64,000 nt of DNA from Phaeodactylibacter luteus (GTDB taxonomy: Bacteria > Bacteroidota > Bacteroidia > Chitinophagales > Saprospiraceae): positions 1-64,000 of the forward strand of contig NZ_VOOR01000013.1 in assembly GCF_007993045.1 (NCBI RefSeq), written 5' to 3'. Position 1 is the stretch's first letter, and each line of letters opens with the position of its first letter. Shown piece after piece: positions 33,085 to 42,868 of this stretch. The position numbers were made by a program, and so were the translations under genes. The notes beneath the pieces are model-generated. The model saw only the letters and a list, made by a program, of their open reading frames with translations. It did not search any database and had not been told where the DNA came from.

Positions 33085-33765
33085 CTATTTCAGCTCCAGC
33101 TGATCAATACGGCTGCCTATGGTCACCGCCTTCATCTCCGCTTCCAAGCTGCTGAAGCCGCTGCGCCCCGCAGTCTGCAAAATGCGCCCGCTTCGCAGCA
33201 AAGATATTTCATCGCATACTTCTGATAGGGCAGCAAAAATATGAGAAGAAATAATCACCGTCTTGTTGAGGGCACGCAGCCTGCTGATGACCTCCACGAT
33301 GACCAGATTGCTTTGGATGTCCACCCCGCTGAAGGGCTCATCTAAAATCAGGACCTCATTTTCCTGTAGCAGTATAGCGGTCAGGGCCAGCTTTTTCTTC
33401 ATGCCCGTAGAGTAGGACGAAGCATACTGCCCCAGCGGCAAGCCAAATAAGTTTTTGCTTTCCAGGCCCGCTATTTTTTTCTGACGGGCGCTGGCCATCA
33501 GGCGGATGTACTCCTCGCCTGTTATCCTTGGGAAGAAGAACGGCTCCGCTTGCAGGAACCCCAAGTGCCCTTTGAGGCTGTCATACTCAGAATGGATCGT
33601 GCCAGTATAGGGCTCCAAGCCTGCTATGCACCGGAAAAGGGTCGTTTTGCCAGCTCCATTCTCGCCAGCGACCCCATGTACCCGCCCCTTTTGGAACGAC
33701 AGGCTGACCCCATCCAGGGCTTGTTTGCGGCCATAGCTTTTTGACAATTGCTCAATGCGTACCAT
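33085..33765 (-). CDS. ABC transporter ATP-binding protein
   Basis: 226 residues. Walker A GENGAGKTTLF, Q-loop GFLQAEPFFFP, signature-like YSTGMKKKLALTAIL (the LSGGQ position reads YSTGM, common in type-2 exporters of the ABC-2 kind), Walker B VLILDEPFSGVD and H-loop IISSH. Overlaps the membrane gene upstream by 14 bases, forming a two-gene exporter. Substrate unknown. Confidence 0.92.
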   Translation of the reverse strand: MVRIEQLSKSYGRKQALDGVSLSFQKGRVHGVAGENGAGKTTLFRCIAGLEPYTGTIHSEYDSLKGHLGFLQAEPFFFPRITGEEYIRLMASARQKKIAGLESKNLFGLPLGQYASSYSTGMKKKLALTAILLQENEVLILDEPFSGVDIQSNLVIVEVISRLRALNKTVIISSHIFAALSEVCDEISLLRSGRILQTAGRSGFSSLEAEMKAVTIGSRIDQLELK

Positions 33766-34750
33766 TCAGGAAAGGGTTGAGTTTTTCGATAGACTTGGCA
33801 TATAAAAACGGGATGATGCCGAGCAGAGCCGGGGGGAAGAAAAAGGCAAGGCCCAATAGCACCCCCTGCGGCAAGCTCTGCGCTGCGGGGTAGGCTGAAT
33901 ACTTGGCCAAAAGCGCAGCGGCCAGATAGAGCAGGGTGAGCAGATAGATGCCCAACAACACGGTGGTCTGCTCAGGGAAACCGGCCAGCAACGGAATAAG
34001 GATGGGCACGCTTATGGCCGTAAAGTGCAGGCCGCAGGTTTTCAGCTTCCTGTACAGGAACTGACGCGGCGTAGCCCTGAAGGCCCAGACATAATACTCG
34101 TTCTCTGGCTTGGCGTAAAAGGACATGCAGACGAAGCCAACTAAAAGCTGGGAGAAAGCGCCTAAGTTGAAATTGCCCACACCCACCGCCATAAATGCCA
34201 GAAAATAGGCGGCGCCCACAAGCAGGAAGTTCTGCCTGAAACCTGCTGCAAACTCGAAGGGCTGCCTCCCAAAAGGGGTCGGCAATACAAAACTGCCTAC
34301 TGCCCGGAAGCGCAGCAGGGCCAGGGCAGCTGCAGCTAGGGGAAGGGCAAGGGCCAACAAGTAACAGCCGTGATGCAGCAGGGCGGGCAAGAACGGCAAG
34401 GCGCAGATCAGATTTTCGGACGCCCTGAGCTGCCAATACCTCCTGCGGCTGAAGGTAGCGCGCAGAAAATCGTTACGCTCTGATCCGCCTAAGCGGGAAA
34501 CGAGGCTGAGCGCAAGCAGTACATAGAGGTAGCCGGCTAAGGCCGTTTTGGCAAACAGGATACCGGTAACTGCCAAAAAACCAAGCCCTATTGCTACATA
34601 AGATGCCCATAAGGGTATGCCCATCTCAAGCAGCCGCCGGTTGAGCATGCTGTGCTGTAACAAAAAATAATCCTTCAACAATTGCGTCTTTTTAAACTGC
34701 TGGCCTGCGGAAAACAGGGCCTGCCAGCCCCTGTTTCCCAACAGCACCAA
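33752..34750 (-). CDS. ABC-2-like membrane subunit (multi-pass)
   Basis: 332 residues with roughly eight to nine hydrophobic spans (for example YVAIGLGFLAVTGILFAKTA, GYLYVLLALSLVS, LLHHGCYLLALALPLAAAAL, NFNLGAFSQLLVGFVCMSF). No cleaved signal peptide. Paired with the ATPase by overlap; together they probably form an exporter. A specific family was not recognised. Confidence 0.8.
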   Translation of the reverse strand: MVLLGNRGWQALFSAGQQFKKTQLLKDYFLLQHSMLNRRLLEMGIPLWASYVAIGLGFLAVTGILFAKTALAGYLYVLLALSLVSRLGGSERNDFLRATFSRRRYWQLRASENLICALPFLPALLHHGCYLLALALPLAAAALALLRFRAVGSFVLPTPFGRQPFEFAAGFRQNFLLVGAAYFLAFMAVGVGNFNLGAFSQLLVGFVCMSFYAKPENEYYVWAFRATPRQFLYRKLKTCGLHFTAISVPILIPLLAGFPEQTTVLLGIYLLTLLYLAAALLAKYSAYPAAQSLPQGVLLGLAFFFPPALLGIIPFLYAKSIEKLNPFLNGTH

Positions 34751-34779
34751 ATATATTCAATTTCCAGGAACTGCCCACG

Positions 34780-34848
34780 GTTATGCTCCGGCGCTGCCCC
34801 CTCCTCACGGCAGGGGCAGGCTCAAAAAACGGCAACCTGGTTTGCGCC
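34780..34848. repeat. Fragment of the dispersed palindromic element
   Basis: TTATGCTCCGGCGCTG and CGGCAGGGGCAGGCTC, followed by CAACCTGGTTTGCGCCCGCC, matching the end of the family. Internal sequence is deleted. Confidence 0.6.
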
Positions 34849-34851
34849 CGC

Positions 34852-36003
34852 CTACTCGTAGCCCCTCAGCTGCTGCTTCAGCTCTTGCTCCACTTCCGCT
34901 GCACTGAGCCCTAGTATCTCCCCGCAAAGCTGCACAATAGCCTCATAGCTGCCTGATTGCCCTCTCATGAGCTGATTCAGCCCGGCATCGCCCTTGGCAT
35001 TGTAGACGGCTTCGCAGGCCAGAGCGCCACCGGGGTAGATCGCAGGGTAGCCCCTCCACTCCACATCGCCGTTCAGTATGTTCTCCAGGGTGTAAGCAGG
35101 GCGGCTACGGTGGTCATGCGCCAGCTTTTGCATCAGGCTGCGGTAGGCTTCGGGGTCTTCTCTTGTCCCCAAAAAGGTGGCCAGCCCCTCCTCTATCGCC
35201 TGCCCCCTGCCCTCATTGCCGGGCAACAGCTGGTGCACCAGCTCGTGGGGATAATGCTCATCTCCTTTGCTGGTGAGGATCATCCCCTCCCTGGCCTTGC
35301 CGGTAGTGATGCCCGTGAAGTAGTAGTCGAAGTTCTCGAGCTCGCCCATCTCGTCGGGGCCGCTGGCCAGGTAGAACTGAAAAGGCTTATCGTAGCCGGG
35401 GTTGAAACGACGGACTATACGCTCACAAAAAGCAGCCGCCTCTTGTGCCCGTGCGGCATTGAAACCATGGCCCGGCGGGAAGACGTACTCCACGAGCCCT
35501 ACCTGCTTTTTCTGCCAACCTGCCGTCTTTTCCCAAAGGTAGTTGCCGAGCTTCCACTCGCCCCCTTCTCTCAAAGCCACGAGTTTGTGGATGCACCATA
35601 CCTTGGAGCCTATATAGGGGGCCTCAGCGGAAGGGTTCGAGTACAGTACCCGGATATGGTACTGCCCACGGTGCGGCTCTACGGAAAGGGCAAAAGGGGT
35701 GTACACCCGGAACAACGCTGCGCTGCTCACCCCATTGTAGATGCTGGCCCGCGAAAAATCAAAGTCCTCATAGGCTGCTTTCTCTGCAGTGTTCCAGTGG
35801 GGATTGTCGTAGATGGAGTCTGGCCGGGAGTTGAGGTAGCTCTCATAAAGAGCGAGCACAGCACGGACATCGCTCCGTGCTGTGTCCACCCGGGCACTGA
35901 CCTGCAGTCGGACGGCCTGTGGCTTTTGCACATCGCTCACATTGCTCCCGCCGGGCGCTGCCTGGCAGCTGAGAAGGAGAAGCGCAAGGGTTAGGCGTTT
36001 CAT
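34852..36003 (-). CDS. Gluzincin-like metallopeptidase lipoprotein
   Basis: 383 residues. Lipoprotein signal with lipobox LLLSC (C13). The zinc-binding motif HELVH (253-257) is followed by AIEEGLATFLGT with E271/E272 as the third ligand, the HExxH...E pattern of gluzincins. The rest (N-terminal about 40-200) is a beta-rich region with no family recognised. Probably exported to the periplasm or cell surface; substrate unknown. Confidence 0.75.
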   Translation of the reverse strand: MKRLTLALLLLSCQAAPGGSNVSDVQKPQAVRLQVSARVDTARSDVRAVLALYESYLNSRPDSIYDNPHWNTAEKAAYEDFDFSRASIYNGVSSAALFRVYTPFALSVEPHRGQYHIRVLYSNPSAEAPYIGSKVWCIHKLVALREGGEWKLGNYLWEKTAGWQKKQVGLVEYVFPPGHGFNAARAQEAAAFCERIVRRFNPGYDKPFQFYLASGPDEMGELENFDYYFTGITTGKAREGMILTSKGDEHYPHELVHQLLPGNEGRGQAIEEGLATFLGTREDPEAYRSLMQKLAHDHRSRPAYTLENILNGDVEWRGYPAIYPGGALACEAVYNAKGDAGLNQLMRGQSGSYEAIVQLCGEILGLSAAEVEQELKQQLRGYE

Positions 36004-36151
36004 CTCTTAGGTTTTGGTTTATTGCACAGCCCCTAAACTACCCTTTCCTGCCTGAACGCACAAATGCACAGTACAGGGCACCCCGCAAAGGGCGATAGCC
36101 ACGCCTATGCCCTCTGCCCAGCGCAAAAGGCCTGCCGCCTCCCTTAGAGCG

Positions 36152-37285
36152 CTAAGCCGTCATCTGCTTAGCCGCCCCAACGCCTTCACCGCTGACATAG
36201 GTATCGGTCCCCAGCTTGTGCAGCAGCCGGAAATGGCTCTTTATGGCCCCTGTGAAAGTAGGGTGCTCGTGGTAAGGCAGCCCATACTCCCTGGCCGTTG
36301 CTTTGACAATCTTCGCGATCTGCGGATAGTGGATGTGGCAAATCCCAGGGAAAAGGTGGTGCTCTACCTGGTAGTTCAAACCGCCAAGGCACCACGAGAG
36401 CAGCCGGCTGCCGTTGGCAAAGTTGGAAGTGGTCATCAATTGGTGGACAGCCCAGCTGTTCTCCACACTGCCCTCCTCGTCCACTTTGAAGAAATGGGTC
36501 TCTTCAATGACGTGCGCAGGCTGGAACACCAATGCCAGGATCAGCCCACAGATGAAGTGCATCATCAGGAAGCAAAGCAGGGTCTGCCACCAGGCAAAAG
36601 GGAGGATGACAATGGGCAGCACCAAAGTGATGGCCAGGTACCAGCCTTTATGGAACAAAATGGCCGCCAACGTGCGGGCAAAAGACTGCCCCTGTGCCTT
36701 GAGCAGCCCGCGCTTGTGGTAGCCGAACAGCTGAACGTAGTCTTTTACAAAGACCCATACCAGGGTCATCAGCCCGTACAGGAATGGGGCGTAGAAAGCC
36801 TGATAATAGAACCCGCGCCGCGCCGGCTGATCCGGAGAAAAACGCATGACCCCTTTCTTGATGTCCTCGTCAAAATCATGGACATTGGTATACGAATGAT
36901 GGAGCACGTTGTGCTGAATCTTCCAGTTGGTGTGATAGCCCCCCACCAGGTTGATCAGCCCGCCAAGGGCCTGGTTCACTTTTGGATTGGCGGAGTAGGC
37001 ACCGTGATTGGCATCGTGCATCACGCACAGCCCGATACCGGCCATCCCCAGCCCCATAACCGCCCACAATAGCACGATCAATGCAGCAGACTGCAGCCCT
37101 CCGAAGAGGAGCATAGCGAGCGGGGCAACGTAAAGTGTTACCATAAAAACCGTTTTTACGGCCATCTGAACATTAGCATGCCGGTCGATCTGTTCGTCCT
37201 CAAAATACTGGTTGACACGGCGGCGAAGCTCCCGGAAAAACGCTGGCCGGTCGTTCTTGTTAAATCTTACTGTTGATAAATTCAT
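36152..37285 (-). CDS. Membrane fatty acid desaturase
   Basis: 377 residues. Three histidine boxes: H90-DAN-H94 (VMHDANHGAYS), H125-NVL-HH (IQHNVLHHSYTN) and QVEHHLFPGICHIHYP near 312. Hydrophobic pairs surround them, as in di-iron acyl-CoA/acyl-lipid desaturases of the linoleoyl-CoA (delta-6-like) desaturase group. Introduces double bonds into membrane acyl chains. Monocistronic. Confidence 0.93.
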   Translation of the reverse strand: MNLSTVRFNKNDRPAFFRELRRRVNQYFEDEQIDRHANVQMAVKTVFMVTLYVAPLAMLLFGGLQSAALIVLLWAVMGLGMAGIGLCVMHDANHGAYSANPKVNQALGGLINLVGGYHTNWKIQHNVLHHSYTNVHDFDEDIKKGVMRFSPDQPARRGFYYQAFYAPFLYGLMTLVWVFVKDYVQLFGYHKRGLLKAQGQSFARTLAAILFHKGWYLAITLVLPIVILPFAWWQTLLCFLMMHFICGLILALVFQPAHVIEETHFFKVDEEGSVENSWAVHQLMTTSNFANGSRLLSWCLGGLNYQVEHHLFPGICHIHYPQIAKIVKATAREYGLPYHEHPTFTGAIKSHFRLLHKLGTDTYVSGEGVGAAKQMTA

Positions 37286-37870
37286 GAAAGCTTTTTAGAT
37301 GATACAAGGCGTAGTGACAGCTATCCCAAACCGGCTCACATCCGGTTGGCGATAGGCTTTGCAGTAGAGGTAATGGGAAAAAAGGCTTGTGGCTGTTGTG
37401 TTCAGGCGGGCTAAAAGCTATAGCATTTGCCACAAGTTAACGCTTTTTGGCCAGCAATAGCCCTGTAAACCAAGATTTGTGCAATTGAGGCGCAGCGGAA
37501 TATTGAGCTGACAGGCTATGCCGCCTTCAGCGGGCGGTTCATTTCAGCCCCGGGCTGGAGGCCATCCGCTGGGCTGAGCCCTGCCGCTATTTACCCTGGG
37601 GGCGAGCAGTATTTGGCGTCAGCCTAATTAGCAGACCGCGCCAACGGTGGCTAGCTTTTTGCCTAAGCCCGGGATGCCTGGCCAAGCCGAGGTGGGCCAC
37701 CCGGTAGAGGACCGTTTTGGGAATGCCCCGGCCTGGCCAAAGCCGCTATAGGGCTACAGCACGCAATCAGGAGGCAAAGCAGCAACGGCTTTTCATCGGG
37801 TATGCTTTAGAAACTGTACGTTTGGGCAGATGCCAACAATTTTACGGTATGGCATCGGTTGGGCCAACAA
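37286..37870. other. Intergenic stretch without recognised genes
   Basis: About 585 bp before the next repeat. GC-rich with short open frames only; none shows family similarity or a plausible start. The AT-rich 37,290-37,440 part probably holds the desaturase promoter, but I cannot place boxes with confidence. Confidence 0.5.
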
Positions 37871-38140
37871 GGAGGGGCCTGCCCCTGCCCAACGGGCAGG
37901 TGCCGCTATGCTCCGGGGCTCGCTGTCCGCTCGGCCCTATCGGGCTTTACACCCCTCCGCAGCGCTAGTGGTCTGTCAAGTGTTAATTTATGGGTTGAGT
38001 GGGAGCGGATTTTGAGGCTAATCAAGGCGGATGTTCCCGCGCATAGCAGCGCTACGTAAGGGGTTGTCCAACGAAGAGTAGCCTCAAAAGTCGCCGCAGG
38101 CAACCCCTAGTTTTAGCCTTGACAGACCACTAGGCCGCTG
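37871..38140 (+). repeat. Dispersed palindromic element, copy 7, interrupted by a MITE
   Basis: AGGGGCCTGCCCCTGCC, GGTGCCGCTATGCTCCGGGG, CTCGCTGTCCGCTCGGCC and CCGCAGCG, then CTAG where the MITE (37965-38133) begins; the element resumes after it with CTAGGCCGCTG. Confidence 0.88.
37965..38133. mobile_element. 169-bp MITE with CTAG target duplication
   Basis: The ends CTAGTGGTCTGTCAAG and CTTGACAGACCACTAG are perfect inverted repeats. Because the host repeat normally reads CAGCGCTAGGCC, one CTAG is target sequence and the other its duplication, so the element proper is TGGTCTGTCAAG...CTTGACAGACCA (about 161 bp). No gene inside. Autonomous partner not in this window. Confidence 0.88.
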
Positions 38141-38166
38141 TCGGGGCTATAGCTTGCCGAGGGGCG

Positions 38167-38718
38167 CTACCCGCGCGGGGCCCAGGCCACCTCTTCCACG
38201 CCTTTAGCATGCGCCACAAAGCGGGCCAACAGGAAAAGATAATCAGACAGCCGGTTGAGGTACTGAATGAGGATGGGCGCTACCCGCGACTCCTGTGCCA
38301 AGGCGACACACAAGCGCTCTGCACGCCGGCATACGCAGCGGGCGATGTGGCAGGTAGAAACAGCGGGATGGCCACCGGGCAGGATGAAATTTTTGAGGGT
38401 GGGCAGGTGCTCGTCTATGCGGTCCATAGCCGCTTCGAGCGACAGAATATCTTCTGGCTTGATATCAGGGACAGACATGGGCTTGTCGGGGTCTGAAGCC
38501 AGATTGGCACCGAGGCTGAACAAGCGGTCTTGAATATATTTCAGCTCATCGCGGAGGCCAGGCTCAGAGATGTGGTCGCGGGCAAGCCCAATGTAAGAAT
38601 TCAGCTCATCCACTGTGCCATAAGCTTCGATGCGGAGGTGGCTTTTCAACAAGCGCTTGCCGCCAAAAAGAGAGGTCTCCCCCTGATCTCCTGTCTTGGT
38701 ATATATTCGGAAGGCCAT
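38167..38718 (-). CDS. Cob(I)alamin adenosyltransferase (PduO-type)
   Basis: 183 residues. Transfers adenosyl from ATP to cob(I)alamin. MAFRIYTKTGDQGETSLFGG is the ATP-binding opening; RIEAYGTVDELNSYIG and the C-terminal HIARCVCRRAERL and LNRLSDYLFLLARF are the conserved helices of the trimeric PduO/ATR family. Stands alone; other cobalamin genes are not in the window. Confidence 0.95.
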   Translation of the reverse strand: MAFRIYTKTGDQGETSLFGGKRLLKSHLRIEAYGTVDELNSYIGLARDHISEPGLRDELKYIQDRLFSLGANLASDPDKPMSVPDIKPEDILSLEAAMDRIDEHLPTLKNFILPGGHPAVSTCHIARCVCRRAERLCVALAQESRVAPILIQYLNRLSDYLFLLARFVAHAKGVEEVAWAPRG

Positions 38719-38790
38719 ACAAGGTCGGTTTTGATTGGGGAACAGCCCAGCCCGCCTTTTGGTTGCCGGGGCGAATGCCCCCTCGCCGTT

Positions 38791-39525
38791 TTATTTCTGG
38801 TTGTAACGGTGGCCCGGATCATCAGCCCGGACGACGTGCTCGTTGCGCTCATCCGTTTCCACCACTCCATCGCGCAGGCGCACAATGCGGTGGCAGTGCT
38901 CGGCGATGTCCGGCTCGTGGGTCACCAAAATAACCGTATTGCCCATTTGGTGGATGCGCTCAAAAATGGACATGATCTCGATGGAGGTTTTGGTATCCAA
39001 ATTGCCGGTAGGCTCATCGGCTAGTATGATAGAAGGCTTGTTGACCAGGGCGCGGGCAATCGCTACCCTTTGGCGCTGCCCGCCCGAGAGCTCATTCGGC
39101 TTGTGCCCCACACGGTCGCCCAGCCCAACCTCCTCCAAGACCTCCTGCGCACGGGCCAGCCGCTTGGCTTTGGGCATGCCCGAATAGACCAAAGGCAAGG
39201 CTACATTTTCGAGAGAAGACAAACGGGGCAGCAGGTTGAAGGTCTGGAAAACAAAGCCGATCTCCCGGTTGCGGACCTCAGCCAGCTCATCATCGTTCAT
39301 GGTGCTCACGTTGGTGCCATTGAGCCAGTACTCCCCATCCGTAGGGGTATCCAAACAGCCCAAGAGGTTCATCAAGGTAGATTTGCCAGAACCGGAAGGC
39401 CCCATCAGGGCGAGGTACTCGTTTGTCGCAATGTCCAGGTCGATGCCCCGCAGCGCATGTACCTTGGTAGGGCCCATGATGTAGGTTTTGGTCAGTTCTT
39501 TTACAGTGATCACGGACTTTGTCAT
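38791..39525 (-). CDS. ABC transporter ATPase of the LolD/MacB type
   Basis: 244 residues from [15 protein letters not shown] (the frame extends upstream without family similarity). Walker [14 protein letters not shown]-loop [13 protein letters not shown], signature [15 protein letters not shown], Walker [14 protein letters not shown]-loop VTHEP. The [15 protein letters not shown] sequence is typical of ATPases that drive MacB/LolCE-like mechanotransmission permeases. No permease is adjacent. Confidence 0.93.
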   Translation of the reverse strand: MTKSVITVKELTKTYIMGPTKVHALRGIDLDIATNEYLALMGPSGSGKSTLMNLLGCLDTPTDGEYWLNGTNVSTMNDDELAEVRNREIGFVFQTFNLLPRLSSLENVALPLVYSGMPKAKRLARAQEVLEEVGLGDRVGHKPNELSGGQRQRVAIARALVNKPSIILADEPTGNLDTKTSIEIMSIFERIHQMGNTVILVTHEPDIAEHCHRIVRLRDGVVETDERNEHVVRADDPGHRYNQK

Positions 39526-39586
39526 GCAGGCGGTTTTTGATGGTAACAGAAAGTAGGAGCAGGCGGCACAGCGCAAGTTTGGAGCG

Positions 39587-39877
39587 CTAAAGGTCAATGA
39601 CCTTGGGCACCCGGAAGTGCGCGCCGTCTTCATCGGGCGACAGCCTCAGCGCAGCGGCCCGGTCAGCTTGGCCAGCAACAGCATCTTCCCGCAGATCGCC
39701 GGGCTCCTCATTGATATAAGTGAGGGGCTCTATGCCCTCGGTGCTCAGCTCGTCGAGCTTCGCTACCATTTCCAGGATGCGGTTCAAATCTTGCTGCACA
39801 GTTTGGCGTTCTGTAGGTGTAAGTTGCAGGCGGGCCAGATGCTCAAGCCGTAAAATTAAGCCCTCGTCAATTTTCAT
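39587..39877 (-). CDS. gatC: Aspartyl/glutamyl-tRNA amidotransferase subunit C
   Basis: 96 residues from the second Met ([19 protein letters not shown]). Short helical protein with [20 protein letters not shown], then [18 protein letters not shown] and the C-terminal FRVPKVID, all typical of GatC. It stabilises GatA in the GatCAB complex that makes Gln-tRNA and Asn-tRNA. Confidence 0.95.
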   Translation of the reverse strand: MKIDEGLILRLEHLARLQLTPTERQTVQQDLNRILEMVAKLDELSTEGIEPLTYINEEPGDLREDAVAGQADRAAALRLSPDEDGAHFRVPKVIDL

Positions 39878-40000
39878 AAGCATAATTTAGATGTGAAGGG
39901 CTATTTCATCGGTAAACAGCGCCTTAAGCGTGATGCAGGGCATTGCCCTCCGAATATATCCCCGCAGTTTTATATTTTCGCAGCAAATCACGAATCAAAC

Positions 40001-40651
40001 ATGAGCGGAAGCAATACCCAATCGAGTCCAAATATAAAACATATCGCCATTGCCGGGAACATTGGCGCGGGCAAAACTACACTTTCGGAAAAGCTCGGCC
40101 GCCATTTTGGCTGGGACGTCCACTACGAGTCCACTACCGAAAACCCCTACCTCAGCGATTTTTATGAGGATATGCACCGGTGGTCCTTCAACCTGCAGAT
40201 CTACTTCCTCAACAGCCGCTACCAACAGGTGCTGAAAATCCTGGCCGGCGACCGTACAGTAGTGCAAGACCGGACCATATACGAAGACGCTTACATCTTT
40301 GCCCCCAACCTCCACGATATGGGCCTGATGTCTGCCCGGGACTTTGACAACTACTTTCAGCTTTTCCGCACCATGTCCTCACAAGTACAGCCCCCTGACC
40401 TGCTCATCTACCTCAAGGCCAGCATCCCTACGCTCGTGGAGCACATCCAAGAGCGCGGGCGGGACTATGAGGGCAGCATGAGCCTCGACTACCTCAAACG
40501 CCTCAACAAACGCTATGAAGAATGGATCAGCAGCTACGACGAAGGCCGGCTCCTGATCATCGATGCCGACCACGTCGATTTCATGCGCAACCCCGAAGAC
40601 TTGGGCGACATCATCAATCAGGTCAGTGCTGAGCTGCACGGGCTCTTCTAA
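40001..40651 (+). CDS. Deoxynucleoside kinase
   Basis: 216 residues from MSGSNTQSSPNIKHIAIAGN; upstream in-frame codons lack similarity. P-loop GNIGAGKTTLSEKL, LNSRYQQVLKI, VVQDRTIYEDAYIF (the DR substrate motif) and the LID-type region ERGRDYEGSMSLDYL match the dNK/dGK-dCK family. Phosphorylates deoxynucleosides for nucleotide salvage. Confidence 0.92.
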   Translation: MSGSNTQSSPNIKHIAIAGNIGAGKTTLSEKLGRHFGWDVHYESTTENPYLSDFYEDMHRWSFNLQIYFLNSRYQQVLKILAGDRTVVQDRTIYEDAYIFAPNLHDMGLMSARDFDNYFQLFRTMSSQVQPPDLLIYLKASIPTLVEHIQERGRDYEGSMSLDYLKRLNKRYEEWISSYDEGRLLIIDADHVDFMRNPEDLGDIINQVSAELHGLF

Positions 40652-40666
40652 CGGGCCTCCAATATT

Positions 40667-40700
40667 TTGCTTTTTTCTACCCGTTTTATGTGTACCTTTG
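40667..40700 (+). promoter_or_regulatory. Bacteroidota-type promoter of ychF
   Basis: TTG at 40667-40669 and TACCTTTG (TAnnTTTG) at 40693-40700, 23 bp apart, about 66 bp before the ychF ATG. Matches the -33/-7 consensus of the phylum's primary sigma factor. Confidence 0.55.
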
Positions 40701-40766
40701 CGCCCTGATTTCAAAGCCCGGGCAACTACCGGTGCACATCCTTTTGACTATTAATTCCTTTCTGAT

Positions 40767-41864
40767 ATGGCACTCAAGTGTGGGATTGTTGGACTGCCGA
40801 ACGTTGGCAAATCGACCCTGTTCAACGCGCTGACTTCTGCGAAAGCGCTCGCTGCGAACTACCCCTTCGCAACCAAAGACCCCAACGTGGGCATCATTAC
40901 CGTACCGGACCCCCGCCTCGACAAACTGGCAGAGCTCGTCAGCCCGCAGAAAGTACAGCCGACCACCATTGAGATTGTGGACATTGCCGGCCTCATCAAA
41001 GGCGCAAGCAAGGGCGAAGGCCTGGGCAACCAATTCCTGGCCAATATCCGGGAGGTGGATGCCATCGTGCATGTCGTGCGCTGTTTCGAAGAAGGCAATG
41101 TGGTGCACGTTGACGGCTCCGTAGACCCCGTCCGCGACAAAGACACAATTGATACGGAGCTGCTGCTCAAAGACATAGAGACCGTTGAAAAAAGGCTCGA
41201 CCGCTACAAAAGGCAGGCCAAGAGCGCTCAGAAAGAGGACCTCAAAAATGTGGCGATCGCCGAAAAAATCCTGGCCCACCTGGAGGAAGAAAAGCCCGCC
41301 CGCTCCCTAGAGCTCGATGAGGCTGGGCAGGAGCTGCTCAACGATATGTTCCTCCTTACTGCAAAGCCCATTTTGTATGTCTGCAACGTAGACGAAGCGT
41401 CGGTCAATGACGGCAATGAGCACACGGAAGCTTTCCGTGCGGCTGTAGCGGGGGAGCCGGCCGAAGTCATCCTCATCAGCGCCGGCATTGAAGCGGACAT
41501 CGCAGAGCTGGAGACCAAAGAGGAGCGCATGGAGTTCCTTTCCGAAATGGGCTTGGACGAGCCGGGCGTCAACCGGGTCATCCGGGCCAGCTATCAGCTG
41601 CTCAACCTCATCACTTACTTCACCGCAGGTGTGAAAGAAGTGCGTGCATGGACCATCCAAAGGGGCTGGAAAGCCCCACAGGCTGCTGGCGTCATACATA
41701 CCGATTTCGAAAAAGGCTTCATCCGCGCCGAGGTCATTGGCTACGAAGATTTCGTTGCATTCGGCTCGGAGCAGGCGGTCAAAGAAGCCGGCAAAATGTC
41801 TGTTGAAGGCAAGGAGTACGTCGTCAAAGATGGCGATGTGATGCACTTCCGCTTCAACGTCTAA
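40767..41864 (+). CDS. ychF: Redox-regulated ATPase/GTP-binding protein YchF
   Basis: 365 residues, full length. G1 [15 protein letters not shown], the [11 protein letters not shown] switch region, [20 protein letters not shown] (G3), and the C-terminal TGS-like domain ([35 protein letters not shown]) identify YchF/OLA1, an Obg-family protein that prefers ATP. The TGS ending [14 protein letters not shown] is complete. Confidence 0.98.
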   Translation: MALKCGIVGLPNVGKSTLFNALTSAKALAANYPFATKDPNVGIITVPDPRLDKLAELVSPQKVQPTTIEIVDIAGLIKGASKGEGLGNQFLANIREVDAIVHVVRCFEEGNVVHVDGSVDPVRDKDTIDTELLLKDIETVEKRLDRYKRQAKSAQKEDLKNVAIAEKILAHLEEEKPARSLELDEAGQELLNDMFLLTAKPILYVCNVDEASVNDGNEHTEAFRAAVAGEPAEVILISAGIEADIAELETKEERMEFLSEMGLDEPGVNRVIRASYQLLNLITYFTAGVKEVRAWTIQRGWKAPQAAGVIHTDFEKGFIRAEVIGYEDFVAFGSEQAVKEAGKMSVEGKEYVVKDGDVMHFRFNV

Positions 41865-41873
41865 CCCAAGGGC

Positions 41874-42491
41874 ATGGCCAGGCAGACCACTTACCGCTAC
41901 TTTGCCATCCACAAACCTTATGGGGTGCTCAGCCAATTTACGCGCGAGCACCCTGCCCACTCGGTCTTGGGCGACCTCTACCCTTTCCCCAACGATGTCT
42001 ACCCCATTGGGCGGCTTGACCGCGACAGCGAAGGGCTCCTCCTCCTGACGAACAACCCGAAAATCAATGCGCTGCTGCTCTCTCCTTCAAGGGGGCATCA
42101 GCGTACCTATTGGGTACAGGTGGAAGGTGCCCCTACGGCCGAAGCGCTCCGTCAGCTCCGCGAAGGAGTGGACATCCGGGCTAAAAAAAGGAGCTTCCGC
42201 ACCCTGCCCGCACAAGTAAGGATAATCGCCCCCCGCCCGGAAGTGCCCGACCGCGACCCTCCGGTCCGGTACCGCGCCAACATCCCCGATACTTGGGCTG
42301 AAATAAAGCTTACAGAAGGTAAAAACCGGCAGGTGAGGCGGATGTGGGCTAGCGTTGGCTTCCCTGTGCTCCGGCTCATCCGGGCAAGCATAGCCGGGCT
42401 GAGCATCTCCCCTACCGATACACCGGGCAGCGTGCGGGAGCTGACAGAAGAAGCATTTCTTAAAGCATTGAAAATCAATCGTTCTTGGTAA
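41874..42491 (+). CDS. rRNA pseudouridine synthase (RluE-like)
   Basis: 205 residues. YFAIHKPYGVLSQFTREHP, the catalytic GRLDRDSEGLLLLTN (D57 region) and KLTEGKNRQVRRMWASVG are the RsuA/RluE family motifs. RluE modifies U2457 of 23S rRNA in E. coli; the precise target here is inferred. 9 bp after ychF, probably co-transcribed. Confidence 0.93.
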   Translation: MARQTTYRYFAIHKPYGVLSQFTREHPAHSVLGDLYPFPNDVYPIGRLDRDSEGLLLLTNNPKINALLLSPSRGHQRTYWVQVEGAPTAEALRQLREGVDIRAKKRSFRTLPAQVRIIAPRPEVPDRDPPVRYRANIPDTWAEIKLTEGKNRQVRRMWASVGFPVLRLIRASIAGLSISPTDTPGSVRELTEEAFLKALKINRSW

Positions 42492-42514
42492 GCAAGGGCA
42501 GGCCTCTGCGGCCC

Positions 42515-42868
42515 TTATTCTGTGCCCGGGGAGGGCTCAGGGGCGCGGGGGCTGATCAAGCCTAAAGCCCGGATATCCTGCAACAGCCATTTGGCCCAAA
42601 GCCAAATCAACAGGGGCATGACTACAAAAACAAGGGGGTTGAAAAAGAAAGCCGTCTGTACGTCAAAGTGCATCAAGTGCATGACTGCACGGGTAAGCCC
42701 ACAAGCGTAACACTCTACATCCAACAACAAGCGGGATACACATACCGACTGCCCCTCGTCGAAATAATCAGCGGGGAGGGCCCAAAGCACGACAGGCAAG
42801 GCCAGCAGAAATGCCAGCCTTGCCATCGCAAAGAACTTTCGTCGGCTCGGCTTAGAGCTTAGGGTCAT
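42515..42868 (-). CDS. DUF2752 membrane protein
   Basis: 117 residues from MTLSSKPSRRKFFAMARLAF. The CYACGLTRAVMHLMHFDVQ segment (CxxCGxTRA...HF) and two hydrophobic spans (LAFLLALPVVLWALP; NPLVFVVMPLLIWLWAKWLL) define DUF2752. Function unknown; often beside TM2-domain genes, as here. Overlaps the TM2 pseudogene by 17 bases. Confidence 0.9.
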   Translation of the reverse strand: MTLSSKPSRRKFFAMARLAFLLALPVVLWALPADYFDEGQSVCVSRLLLDVECYACGLTRAVMHLMHFDVQTAFFFNPLVFVVMPLLIWLWAKWLLQDIRALGLISPRAPEPSPGTE

